Assembly (NCBI RefSeq): GCF_024586915.1
Contig: NZ_JANBVS010000009.1
Coordinates: forward strand, 186,001 to 250,000
Length of the DNA stretch: 64,000 bases
Reading direction: 5' to 3'
Origin: Bradyrhizobium sp. SRS-191
GTDB taxonomy: Bacteria; Pseudomonadota; Alphaproteobacteria; Rhizobiales; Xanthobacteraceae
Below are positions 27,213 through 36,182 of this stretch, in pieces. Position numbers and translations under genes: made by a program. The notes under the pieces are model-generated. The model was not told the DNA's origin and made no database searches. It saw only the letters and a program-made list of their open reading frames with translations. The first letter of the stretch is position 1. The number at the start of each line of letters is the position of its first letter.

Positions 27213-27587
27213 ATGAGCGCAGACCGTTCCACCGTCGAATCCGTCGTCCAGGGCTATTTCGATGCGCTCTATGAGGGCGACGCCGACAAGCTCGGCGCGG
27301 TGTTCCACCCGACCGCCGATCTGCGCTGGGTCGAGAAGGGCGAGCTGAAGGTGCTGACCGTGCCGGATTGGCTGGCCTGGGTGCGCAAGCGTCCCTCCGC
27401 GAAGGCCGAGGGCAAGCCGCGCGAGGATTTCATCGTCACCATCGACCGTTCGGACGACAACACCGCCTTCATCAAGGTGCGCTGCCAGCTGCCGCCGCGC
27501 TACTTCACCGACTATCTCGTCGCGATGAAGCTCGCTGACGGTTGGCAGATCGTCTCGAAGTCCTATCGCTACGACCTCCGGGATTGA
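27213..27587 (+). CDS. NTF2-like / putative lumazine-binding family protein
   Basis: A 124-residue single-domain protein with the SnoaL/NTF2-like cone fold: VESVVQGYFDALYEGDADKLGAVFHPTADLRWVEKGELKVLTVPDWLAWV at the start, and FTDYLVAMKLADGWQIVSKSYRYDL at the end. The Lumazine_bd_2 group has no settled function. ATG 27213 follows AGGGAG at a good distance and gives the family N-terminus; the reading frame extends much further upstream without conserved features. The antiporter gene starts 30 bp downstream, so an operon is likely. Confidence 0.85.
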   Translation: MSADRSTVESVVQGYFDALYEGDADKLGAVFHPTADLRWVEKGELKVLTVPDWLAWVRKRPSAKAEGKPREDFIVTIDRSDDNTAFIKVRCQLPPRYFTDYLVAMKLADGWQIVSKSYRYDLRD

Positions 27588-27617
27588 GCCCGGCGCAACG
27601 ACGCCCGGCTGTCTGCG

Positions 27618-29225
27618 ATGGAAGCTCATTTCCAGATATTCCTGATCCTGCTGGCGGTGCTGGCGGGAACCGCGCTCATTGCACGCCGGGCCAATCTGGC
27701 GCCGGCGATCCTCTTGATGCTCGCGGGCATCGCGCTGGCCTTCGTGCCGAGCATGCCCGCCTTCACGCTGCCGCCGGAGCTGGTGCTGCTGGTGGTGCTG
27801 CCGCCGCTGATCTATTCCTCCAGCGTCGCGATGAGCTGGCGCGAGTTCAAGCGCAATCTGCGGCCAATCGTGTTTCTGGCGGTCGGCTGCGTGCTGTTCA
27901 CCGCCTCCATGGTTGCGGTCGCGACGCACTTTCTTCTCGGCCTGCCGTGGAGCCTCGGCTTCCTGCTCGGCGCGATCGTGGCGCCGCCCGACGTGGTGGC
28001 CCCGCTTGCGATCGCGCGGCGGCTGCATCTGCCGCGCCGGGTCATGGTGATCCTGGAAGGCGAGGGCCTGGCCAACGATGCGACCGCGCTGATCCTGTAC
28101 CGCTTCGCGGTGGCGGCGATCATGACCGGGACGTTTTCGTTTCCCATCGCGGCCGGCGAATTCGCGGCGATCGTCATCGGCGAGATCGCCTTCGGCATCG
28201 GCGTCGGCTGGCTGATGCTGCGCGCCCGCCACTATTCGCGCGACCCGCAGGTCGAGATCACGCTGTCGCTGCTGACGCCCTATCTGGCGTTCTGGATCCC
28301 CGAGCATGTCGGCGGCTCCGGCGTGATCGCCACCGTGGCCTGCGGACTCTACATGAGCTGGAACGGTCCGCTGTGGATCTCCTCGGCGACGCGTCTGCAG
28401 GGCGTGTTCTTCTGGGACCTCGTCGTCTACCTGATCGAGGGCATGCTGTTCCTGCTGACCGGCTTCCAGATGCGGCTGATCTACGAGAAGTCGAAGGTGT
28501 TTCCGCTCGACGACATCATGATCGCGACCGCGCTGGTGGTCGCGATCGTCGTGATCGCGCGCTTCGCCTGGACCTTTCCCGCAACCATCCTGCCGCGCGT
28601 TCTGAGCCGCTCGCTGCGCGCCCGCGATCCGCTGCCGCCATGGCAGCAGACCTTCATCATCGGCTTCACCGGCGTGCGCGGCACGGTCTCGCTCGCCACC
28701 GCGCTGGCGCTGCCACTGACACTCTCGACCGGCGACGCGTTTCCCTATCGCGACGAGATCCTGTTCATCGCCTTCGGCGTGATCTTCTTCACGCTGATCG
28801 GCCTCGGCCTGACCTTGCCGCTGGTGGTGCGCCGGCTCGGCGTCGGCCGCACCGGACGCGCCGAGCACGTCCGCGAGCACGAGCAGGAGATCGCGGCGCG
28901 CCGCGAGGTGCTCGACCGCGCGCTGAAGTCGCTGGAGACGATGACGAACGACCGCGAGCTGTCCGACGAGGTGGTGCGCCTGCTGCGGGCCCGGCACGAG
29001 GTGCGCGTCAATCAGTTGCCGGAGACTCTCAATCCCGATGACTACGATGCCTCGGCGCTCGGCATCGAGCTGACGCGCGAGCTGATCGGCGTCGAGCGCA
29101 AGACCATTCATGCCATGCTCCGCGACGGCCAGATCACCGACGAAACCCGCCGCCGCATCGAGCGCGACCTGGATCTGGAAGAGGCGAGCCTCGCCAACCG
29201 GGAATATGGGCAGCTGCCGTTGTAG
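27618..29225 (+). CDS. Na+/H+ antiporter of the CPA1 (NhaP/SOD22) family
   Basis: A 535-residue cation/proton antiporter. About twelve membrane spans fill residues 5-410, with LVVLPPLIYSSSVAMSWREFKRNL, GAIVAPPDVVAPLAIARRL (the ion-site aspartate region) and LEGEGLANDATALILYRFAVAA as CPA1 markers, and GFTGVRGTVSLATALALPL further on. The last 120 residues form a charged helical cytoplasmic tail (HEQEIAARREVLDRALKSLETM), usual for this group and possibly regulatory. It exchanges monovalent cations for protons for pH and salt balance. It probably shares a transcript with the NTF2-like gene. Confidence 0.9.
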   Translation: MEAHFQIFLILLAVLAGTALIARRANLAPAILLMLAGIALAFVPSMPAFTLPPELVLLVVLPPLIYSSSVAMSWREFKRNLRPIVFLAVGCVLFTASMVAVATHFLLGLPWSLGFLLGAIVAPPDVVAPLAIARRLHLPRRVMVILEGEGLANDATALILYRFAVAAIMTGTFSFPIAAGEFAAIVIGEIAFGIGVGWLMLRARHYSRDPQVEITLSLLTPYLAFWIPEHVGGSGVIATVACGLYMSWNGPLWISSATRLQGVFFWDLVVYLIEGMLFLLTGFQMRLIYEKSKVFPLDDIMIATALVVAIVVIARFAWTFPATILPRVLSRSLRARDPLPPWQQTFIIGFTGVRGTVSLATALALPLTLSTGDAFPYRDEILFIAFGVIFFTLIGLGLTLPLVVRRLGVGRTGRAEHVREHEQEIAARREVLDRALKSLETMTNDRELSDEVVRLLRARHEVRVNQLPETLNPDDYDASALGIELTRELIGVERKTIHAMLRDGQITDETRRRIERDLDLEEASLANREYGQLPL

Positions 29226-29262
29226 GGCGTGAGTGACCGAACACGGTTCTCTCCACGCGTCA

Positions 29263-29330
29263 TTGCGAGCGCAGCGAAGCAATCCAGGGGCTGCGCAAAG
29301 ACTTTGGATTGCTTCGCAATGGCGGCAAAT
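29263..29330. repeat. Family-B palindrome (CATTGCGAGC...GCTTCGCAATGG)
   Basis: CGTCATTGCGAGCGCAGCGAAGCAATCCAG faces GGATTGCTTCGCAATGGCG (each read in parts). A second copy is at 49403-49488. It lies 38 bp after the antiporter stop. It opens the 1,074-bp gene-free gap at 29226-30299, which I find to hold only repeats and a structured element. Confidence 0.7.
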
Positions 29331-29363
29331 GGGGCACGGACTCTTCTCAGCCACCATCTCCGC

Positions 29364-29465
29364 TGTCATCGCCCGCGCAGGCGGGCGATCCAGTATTCCA
29401 GAGGCGGCGCGGCTTATCACAACTGCCGCGGCGTACTGGATCACCCGCCTGCGCGGGTGATGACA
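29364..29465. repeat. Family-C inverted repeat with 32-bp arms
   Basis: TGTCATCGCCCGCGCAGGCG at the left and CGCCTGCGCGGGTGATGACA at the right are near-complementary; the arms extend to about 32 bp and end in CCAGTA and TACTGG. Each arm also folds on itself. The outer TGTCATC resembles the TGTCGTC end of family A. Confidence 0.75.
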
Positions 29466-29554
29466 CCGAGGTTGCCTGACGCGCACGCTAAAATCGCTGA
29501 CATCAGTCATGATCTCACGATCTCGCGGCGCGCTGCGCCCGAGTTATGGTGGCT

Positions 29555-30000
29555 CGCCGCCCTCTCTCATCAGAGGGCGCAGGGAAGGCCGGGCCCCGAC
29601 TGAGGCCCGTGGCCCGCCTGCGGAAAAAAATGCAGGCGGCAGGTACCACAGGTTCAGCCGGACAAGACCCGGCCCTCCCTGCGCGATGGTTTTAACGGCT
29701 GCTTCGCACTCTCCCCGGGGACCGGCTGTCTTGCCCCCGTCACCGGCGGATCATCCCCGCCAGCTTGGCCTCAGCATCGGGAGGCCAGGACCATGCGACT
29801 TGACCGTCCGCGCCATGACGTTCGTCCGCGAGCCCTCTAGGGCCTGCTGCGCCACGTCGCGTCCACCGCATCCCCGCCTCCACGTTCGTGACGATCGCGA
29901 AGCGCCCCTCGTGAGTGAGGCGGGACGGGCGGAAAGATCGATCTGATTTGCCCGACGGCACAAGGCCTGATGGCTGCGACATGATAACGCGACGGGCAAA
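29555..30000. other. Strongly folded non-coding element, possible structured RNA or dispersed repeat
   Basis: Starting at 29559, GCCCTCT/AGAGGGC forms a small hairpin. A 17-bp outer stem follows, 29577-29593 with 29668-29684 (16 of 17 paired). Inside it are GTGG 29609-29612 with CCAC 29646-29649, and CCGCCTGC 29614-29621 with GCAGGCGG 29632-29639 around an A-rich loop. Further right, TTTGCCCG 29947-29954 pairs with CGGGCAAA 29993-30000. ORFs across it are short and lack protein character. Strand of any transcript is unknown. Confidence 0.5.
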
Positions 30001-30071
30001 ACTGAGCTTCGCAGCTGCTGGCGATGTGGCGCGAAGAACGGCCGATGATGACCCGATCGCCGACCACATCC

Positions 30072-30195
30072 TGTCGTCCCGGCCTTGAGCCGGGACCCAT
30101 AAACACAGGGAGGCGTGATAGCTAAGAAAGCAGCTCCAGCCTGCCCGACAACTGAAGCCGGTGGTTATGGGTCCCGGCTCAAGGCCGGGACGACA
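30072..30195. repeat. Family-A inverted pair (TTGAGCCGGGACCCATA type)
   Basis: TGTCGTCCCGGCCTTGAGCC followed by GGGACCCATA at the left mirrors TTATGGGTCCCGG...CCGGGACGACA at the right, around a spacer of about 65 bp. It lies between the folded element and the acetyltransferase gene. Confidence 0.8.
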
Positions 30196-30299
30196 CTGTT
30201 GGTGCGGCAACACCTCGACAGCAAACTCGCCCTTGTCTCACGCGCTCCCACCAGCCAGCTCAGCGCTGATGCTCACCGCCACAGGGCCGGCAGCCTCAC

Positions 30300-30812
30300 T
30301 CACCGCTCGATCATCCAGCGCGTCACGGCCTGGTGGTAGTTCATCGGGCCGGGCACCGTCTTGTAGGTCTTCAGATAGCGGAAGCCCGCTTTCTGCAGCG
30401 TGCGGTTGGGCGCGGTGTTGTAGGCGTTCGGTTCGCAGAACAGCTGCTTGAGCTGGAGACGGTCGAAATACAGATCGATGCTGCGGCGGACGCATTCGGT
30501 GCCGAGGCCGCGGCTGCGCAGCTCGGGCTCGGTGATATGCAGATGCATGTGGGCGCGGTTGCCGAACACGATGCGGTCGCAGCTGGAGAAGCCGATCGGC
30601 CGGCCGTCCAGGCGCCAGATCAGCAGCAGAGCGGCCCGATTGGGGAGCGGCGTCTCGTAGAGGGTCTTGAACAGGCCGGCCCACACCGGCTTCGTCGGCA
30701 TCCGCGTCGGATCGATGCCCATCAGGTCGAGCTGCTCGATGCTCGACGAATAGAAGTAGTCGATGACGACAGCCGTCTCGGCAAGCTCCATTTCCCTGAC
30801 GTCGAGAGTCAT
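30300..30812 (-). CDS. GNAT-family N-acetyltransferase
   Basis: A 170-residue acetyltransferase of the GNAT fold. It starts MTLDVREMELAETAVVIDYF; the acetyl-CoA site is in HMHLHITEPELRSRGLGTECVRRSIDLYFDRL (the R-x-x-G-x-G/A element reads RSRGLG) and the terminal strand-helix is CEPNAYNTAPNRTLQKAGFRYLKTY, typical of RimJ/RimL-like members. The acceptor substrate is unknown. The frame stays open up to 31271 but runs into a dispersed repeat, so I use ATG 30812. It stands alone on the minus strand downstream of ispG. Confidence 0.85.
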   Translation of the reverse strand: MTLDVREMELAETAVVIDYFYSSSIEQLDLMGIDPTRMPTKPVWAGLFKTLYETPLPNRAALLLIWRLDGRPIGFSSCDRIVFGNRAHMHLHITEPELRSRGLGTECVRRSIDLYFDRLQLKQLFCEPNAYNTAPNRTLQKAGFRYLKTYKTVPGPMNYHQAVTRWMIER

Positions 30813-30990
30813 CGAGGCATCCTCTTCAGCAGGCCTCAAGGTGCTGATCATGCGGGCAGCAGTGGGGCGGCGCGGCCTGCGGGAAAGTTTCAGAATGAGG
30901 CGAGAGGGACAAGCAGCTGTGAGTTGTGAGGATGAGACAGCCTCGCCCAGCAACAGGTGTGAGTTGTCGCACCGGGTGTTGCGGCCCTCT

Positions 30991-31250
30991 TGCCTCTCCC
31001 CGTTCTTTGCGGGGCCGCGACGAGCTTCGCTCGCGCTGAGAGGTCGGATTGCGCAGCAATCCGGGTGAGGGGCATGGCACGAATAGGGCCAGGTGCAAGG
31101 GTCTATCGGACGGGCACGACCGCTGCTGGCCGATGTGGAAGTATTGCGCTGATGGATTCGCAAGCTCGTTGCAGGGAAGCGGCACCGCCCGCGCGGCTGC
31201 CCCTCACCCCAACCCTCTCCCCGTGAAGAACGGGGAGAGGGAGCGCACCG
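30991..31250. repeat. Family-G element, copy 1 (CTCTCCCCGT palindromes, full length)
   Basis: About 260 bp, with CCTCTCCCCG...GATTGCGCAGCAATCCGGGTGAGGGGC at one end and GCCCCTCACCCCAACCCTCTCCCC...CGGGGAGAGGG at the other. The reverse complement of 46150-46377 matches it end to end, spacer included (for example TCGGACGGGCACG and GGGAAGCGGCAC in both). It fills most of the 495-bp gap at 30813-31307; no gene is visible there. Confidence 0.8.
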
Positions 31251-31307
31251 CCGCTGTGGTGGTGGCTCCATACGGACGCTGATGCCTGACAGGCAAACGC
31301 GCCCGCC

Positions 31308-32597
<1,290 letters not shown>

Positions 32598-32610
32598 GGG
32601 CGCTCGGATA

Positions 32611-33564
32611 TCAGGTTTTGGTGACAGTCAGCAATGGATCAGTCGCGGGGGCGACCGCGCGGTTCGGGCGGTTTACGAGAAAAAGCCCAATGATCACAAG
32701 CACGGCGGCGAGGCCAAAGGCCAGCGTCAGGGCGTCATGCAGGATGAAATAGCTCGCCACGACCCCGAATAAAGGGGTGATGAAGGTAAATGCCGATAAT
32801 TTGCTGGCCGAATAGACCTTGATCAGCGCGAACCAGATCGTGAAGGTGGTCCCGACCACCCAGATCGCCTGATAGGCGAGGAGGCCGAGGACGAACGGAC
32901 TGGGAACCTGGGTCAGCCGCTCGCCGGCGATCAGCGCCGCCGCGGCCATGATCGGGACAGAGACCGCAACCTGGTATCCCAATGCCCGCTCCGGCGCGAT
33001 GAAGCGCAGCCGCGTTCCCTTGATGAACACCGTCGTGACGCCCCACAGCAGGCCGCCGCCGACCACCAGGAGGTCGCCGAGCAGGACCCGGCCGTCGACA
33101 TTGGCCTGGGGGATGCCGATCGCCAGCGCCACGCCGGCGAAGCTCATCGCGAGGCCGCCCCATTGCGCCGGGCCGAGCCGCTCACCGAGGAAGCGGAACG
33201 AGCCGAGCGCGACGAAGAACGGCGCGGTGTACAGGAACACGACGGCGCGCGACGCCGAGGTCAGCAGCAGGCCCTGGTAGATCAGCACGAACTCGAAGCC
33301 GAACAGCGCGCCCGCGATCAGGCCGAGCCATAGCGTGCCGTCGCGCTCGAACATCTTCACACCGCGCAGCTGCGCGAAGATCAGCAGCACCGGCAGCGCG
33401 CCGGCCGAGCGGAAGGTCGCCTGCAGCATCGGCGGCACTTCCGGCAGGGAAAGCTTGATCGCGATCTGGTTGAAGGCCCAGGACAGGCAGAGCACGAGCG
33501 TGACGGCGATGGCGCCCGGGCCGAGCGGCCGGGTCGCGGCGGACGAGGGGGACGTTGCGGACAC
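32611..33564 (-). CDS. EamA-family (DMT) transporter
   Basis: About 317 residues with ten membrane spans in two EamA repeats: AIAVTLVLCLSWAFNQIAIKLSLPEVPPMLQATFRSAGALPVLLIF starts the first, and LLVVGGGLLWGVTTVFIKGTRL the second. The substrate is unknown; relatives export small metabolites. The frame is open to 33903, but that extension translates a dispersed repeat, so I place the start at a GTG near 33564 (VSATSPSSAATRPLGPG); exact start is uncertain as no ATG fits. It ends 13 bp before ispG and may be co-transcribed with it. Confidence 0.85.
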   Translation of the reverse strand: MSATSPSSAATRPLGPGAIAVTLVLCLSWAFNQIAIKLSLPEVPPMLQATFRSAGALPVLLIFAQLRGVKMFERDGTLWLGLIAGALFGFEFVLIYQGLLLTSASRAVVFLYTAPFFVALGSFRFLGERLGPAQWGGLAMSFAGVALAIGIPQANVDGRVLLGDLLVVGGGLLWGVTTVFIKGTRLRFIAPERALGYQVAVSVPIMAAAALIAGERLTQVPSPFVLGLLAYQAIWVVGTTFTIWFALIKVYSASKLSAFTFITPLFGVVASYFILHDALTLAFGLAAVLVIIGLFLVNRPNRAVAPATDPLLTVTKT

Positions 33565-33670
33565 GAGGACGTTGGCTCCCGGAGCGGTTGTTTGTTTTGG
33601 ACCGCGATGAGTGCGGTCGGCGTGTCTTTGCTCGCGACAATCAGGCGAACGCTGGGCCGGGAGCGGCGGT

Positions 33671-33816
33671 CCCCAGCCTCTCCCCGCGCGCGTGGAGAGG
33701 CCGGATTGCATCGCCAGATGCAATCCGGGTGAGGGGGCTCTCCGCACAGTCGGTGCGTGCGGCGGCCCCTCACCCCAACCCTCTCCCCGTGAAGAACGGG
33801 GAGAGGGAGCGCACCG
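33671..33816. repeat. Family-G element, copy 2 (short spacer)
   Basis: CCTCTCCCCGCGCGCGTGGAGAGG and GATTGCATCG...CGATGCAATCC-like arms followed by GGTGAGGGGC face GCCCCTCACCCCAACCCTCTCCCC. Its interior is about 110 bp shorter than in copies 1 and 3, so it looks like an internally deleted form. It fills the gap at 33565-33884 between the transporter and zur; no gene is visible there. Confidence 0.75.
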
Positions 33817-33884
33817 TCGCCCGGGCGACAGCTCGAATACGATGATCGGTCGCACGTGTACACCTTGCGGCGCAGTGACTGATC

Positions 33885-34376
33885 TCACGCCGCCTTCTGA
33901 CAATGCGCGCAGAGACCGGTGATCTCGACCACCGACATCTTCGGCAGGAACCCTGACGCGGCGGCGGCGCTTTTGAGGCTCTCAGCGATCGGGGCAGCCG
34001 GAACCTCGCCGACGGCGCCGCAGCTTTCGCAGATCAGGAACGCGACCAGCGCGGTCTGCTCGTGGTCATGCGCGCAGGCAAGGAAGGCGTTGCGGCTTTC
34101 GATGCGGTGGACCAGGCCGTTGGCCATCAGGAACTCGAGCGCGCGATACACCGTGATCGGAGCGGGCCGCGTTCCCGCCTTGGCGAGCTCCTCGATGATC
34201 TCATAGGCGCCGAGCGGGCGGTGGCTGGACAGCAGCGCTTCCAGCACCTGGCGGCGCTGCGGCGTGAACTTCTGGCCGCGCTGGGCGCAGACGCGCTCGG
34301 CATGATCCAGGGCATCGGCCGCGCAGCGGCCATGATCGTGGTCGGGCGCCGGAAAAGTGGGTTTTGCGAGGGTCAT
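33885..34376 (-). CDS. zur: Fur-family zinc uptake regulator (Zur)
   Basis: A 163-residue Fur-family repressor. The winged helix contains RGQKFTPQRRQVLEALLSSHRPLGAYEIIEELAKAG and PITVYRALEFLMANGLVHRIESRNAFLAC. The metal-binding part has HDHE, CESC and a terminal CAHC, so the structural zinc site of two CxxC pairs is complete. The AFLACAHDHEQTALVAFLICESCGAVGE pattern fits Zur better than Fur. ATG 34376 is chosen because the upstream 46 codons are not family-like. No zinc transporter gene adjoins it. It is divergent from the MarR gene. Confidence 0.88.
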   Translation of the reverse strand: MTLAKPTFPAPDHDHGRCAADALDHAERVCAQRGQKFTPQRRQVLEALLSSHRPLGAYEIIEELAKAGTRPAPITVYRALEFLMANGLVHRIESRNAFLACAHDHEQTALVAFLICESCGAVGEVPAAPIAESLKSAAAASGFLPKMSVVEITGLCAHCQKAA

Positions 34377-34469
34377 TGGCTGCAATCTAGCATCTCGCGC
34401 CGCTCTCGCCAAAGACTGCCGCCAAGCCATGCATTTTTGCGGAACAAGGCCGCTTGGAAACACCATGAA

Positions 34470-34495
34470 ATATTCATAAGCTTGCTTATTATATT
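34470..34495. promoter_or_regulatory. AT-rich inverted repeat, candidate MarR operator
   Basis: ATAAGC-TT-GCTTAT at 34476-34489 sits inside a wider symmetry with AATAT at 34470 and ATATT at 34491. It lies about 57 bp ahead of the marR-type start in an otherwise GC-rich region. MarR proteins typically bind such palindromes in their own promoters. Confidence 0.55.
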
Positions 34496-34551
34496 CCAGG
34501 CTCATTACAGCCAAAGCTTAGGTTCCCTCCGTCCCCCGAATCGAGATCCCC

Positions 34552-35031
34552 ATGAGCCGCACCTCCGCGGACGCGAACTTCCTGTTTACGCTCGGCGAGC
34601 TGCAGCGCCTCGTGCGCGCCTATGCCGACAAGGAGGCCGCGCGTTTCGGCATGACCCGGGCGCAATGGGCCGTGCTGGCCAAGGTCGAGCGCAACGAGGG
34701 CATGAAGCAGTCCGAGCTCGCCGAACAGCTGGAGATGCAGCCGATCACCCTGACGCGGCTGATCGACAAGCTGGCGGAAGCCGGCCTGATCGAGCGCCGC
34801 GGCGACGACACCGATCGTCGCGTCAACCGGCTGTATCTGAAAAAGGCCGCGCGGCCGCTGCTCGCCAAGCTCGGTGTGCTCAAGGCCGAGCTGACCGACA
34901 CCGCCCTTCAGGGCATCAGCGCCGGCGATGCCGAGCGGCTGATGACCCATCTCGAAGCCATCAAAGAAAATGTGAGAAACGCCCTGCAGTCGCTGTGCGA
35001 CGAGCAGCGAAAGGAGCAGCGCTATGGCTGA
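34552..35031 (+). CDS. MarR-family transcriptional regulator
   Basis: A 159-residue winged-helix regulator. RAQWAVLAKVERNEGMKQSELAEQLEMQPITLTRLIDKLAEAGLIERRGDDTDRRVNRLYL (about residues 40-100) is the complete MarR DNA-binding domain including the DxRxxR wing. The dimerisation helices are at both ends. It is the first gene of an operon with the EmrA-like and EmrB-like genes, overlapping the former by 8 bp. The likely role is to repress this efflux operon until a lipophilic or phenolic compound binds; the ligand is unknown. A palindrome at 34470-34495 is a candidate operator. Confidence 0.92.
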   Translation: MSRTSADANFLFTLGELQRLVRAYADKEAARFGMTRAQWAVLAKVERNEGMKQSELAEQLEMQPITLTRLIDKLAEAGLIERRGDDTDRRVNRLYLKKAARPLLAKLGVLKAELTDTALQGISAGDAERLMTHLEAIKENVRNALQSLCDEQRKEQRYG

Positions 35032-36181
35032 GCCCGCCCTGAAACTCGCCCCCGAACAGAAGGCCAGCCCGGATGCGGCGGCGCCGGCGACCGCGGCTTC
35101 GAAGCCGGCGCGCCCCGGAGTCCTGCGCCGCTATCGCCGCACGCTCCTGCTGGTCGTGCTGCCGCTGCTCGCCGCGATCGGCGGTCTCGTGCTGTATCTC
35201 AACGGCGGCCGCTACGTGACCACCGACGACGCCTATGTCGGCGCGCAGAAGGTGCTCATCACGCCCGATATCTCCGGCAAGATCATCAAGGTGGTCGTGA
35301 AGGAAGCCCAGCAGGTCCAGAAGGGCGACGAGCTGTTCGAGATTGATCCGGTGCCCTATCGCCTCGCGGTCGAGCAGGCCAAGGCGGCGCTGGCGCAGGC
35401 GCGCACTGCTTACGAGAACCTGACCGCCAACATCAAGATCTACGGCCAGATGCTCGACCTCGCCAATCAGGGCATCGACCTGAAGCAGAAGGATGTCGAG
35501 CGCAAGCAGACACTCGCCAAGAACAATTTCGGCTCGCAGCTCGATCTCGACAACGCCGCCAACGCGCTGGTGACGGCTGGCGCGCAGGCGCAGTTCATCA
35601 AGCAGCAGCTCTCCAATGCCCGGACCCAGCTGCTCGGCAATCCCGACCTGCCGCTGGAGGAATTCCCGCCCTACGTCCAGGCCAAGGCCAAGCTCGATGA
35701 TGCCCAGCGCGATCTCGACCACACCACGTTGCGCGCGCCGATGCCGGGCATCGCTACGCAAGTGGACCAGATCCAGCTCGGCCGCTTCGTCGCCGCGGGC
35801 ACGCCGGTGTTCTCGGTGATCGACATCAGCAATCCCTGGGTCGACGCCAATCCGAAGGAGAGCGACTTCACCTATGTCGCGGTCGGCCAGCCGGTCGAGC
35901 TCGACGTCGACGCGTTTCCGAACCACCGCTTCAAGGGCACGGTCGGCTCGCTGTCGCCGGGCACCGGCGCGCAATTCGCGATCCTGCCACCGCAGAACGC
36001 CACCGGCAATTTCGTCAAGGTGGTGCAGCGCGTGCCGGTGCGGATCACTTTCGACAAGAACGACAAATTCGTCGCCAGGCTCAAGGCCGGGATGAGCGTC
36101 AATGTGTCGATCGACACCGGCCACGAGCGGACGCTCGCTGGGCTGTTCGGATCGGCGCACGCGGCCAACAAGGACGAGTAG
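35024..36181 (+). CDS. emrA: HlyD/EmrA-type membrane fusion protein
   Basis: A 385-residue periplasmic adaptor of a tripartite efflux pump. An N-terminal cytoplasmic tail is followed by one membrane anchor (about residues 42-62, LLLVVLPLLAAIGGLVLYL), the barrel-sandwich start YVTTDDAYVGAQKVLITPDISGKI, a long helical hairpin (about 105-215), and the returning lipoyl half DAQRDLDHTTLRAPMPGIATQVDQIQLGRFV. It would link the EmrB-like inner-membrane transporter to an outer-membrane channel, which is not encoded here. Its start overlaps the MarR gene and its stop is one base before the transporter start. Confidence 0.92.
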   Translation: MAEPALKLAPEQKASPDAAAPATAASKPARPGVLRRYRRTLLLVVLPLLAAIGGLVLYLNGGRYVTTDDAYVGAQKVLITPDISGKIIKVVVKEAQQVQKGDELFEIDPVPYRLAVEQAKAALAQARTAYENLTANIKIYGQMLDLANQGIDLKQKDVERKQTLAKNNFGSQLDLDNAANALVTAGAQAQFIKQQLSNARTQLLGNPDLPLEEFPPYVQAKAKLDDAQRDLDHTTLRAPMPGIATQVDQIQLGRFVAAGTPVFSVIDISNPWVDANPKESDFTYVAVGQPVELDVDAFPNHRFKGTVGSLSPGTGAQFAILPPQNATGNFVKVVQRVPVRITFDKNDKFVARLKAGMSVNVSIDTGHERTLAGLFGSAHAANKDE

Positions 36182-36182
36182 C

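Noticed and set aside
26994..29510. 838-residue open frame on the minus strand
   Set aside because: It lies antisense to the NTF2-like and antiporter genes, whose proteins are clearly recognisable. Its translation is rich in Arg, His, Gln and Asp in the pattern produced by reading GC-rich genes backwards, and it resembles no family.
29509..29946. 145-residue ORF within the folded element
   Set aside because: Composition is Pro/Arg/Ala-rich without any recognisable pattern, and it spans the nested helices that explain the sequence better.
33565..33903. N-terminal extension of the EamA transporter frame
   Set aside because: The extension translates the family-G repeat and its flanks. The transporter's first span starts shortly after 33564, so the longer start is not supported.
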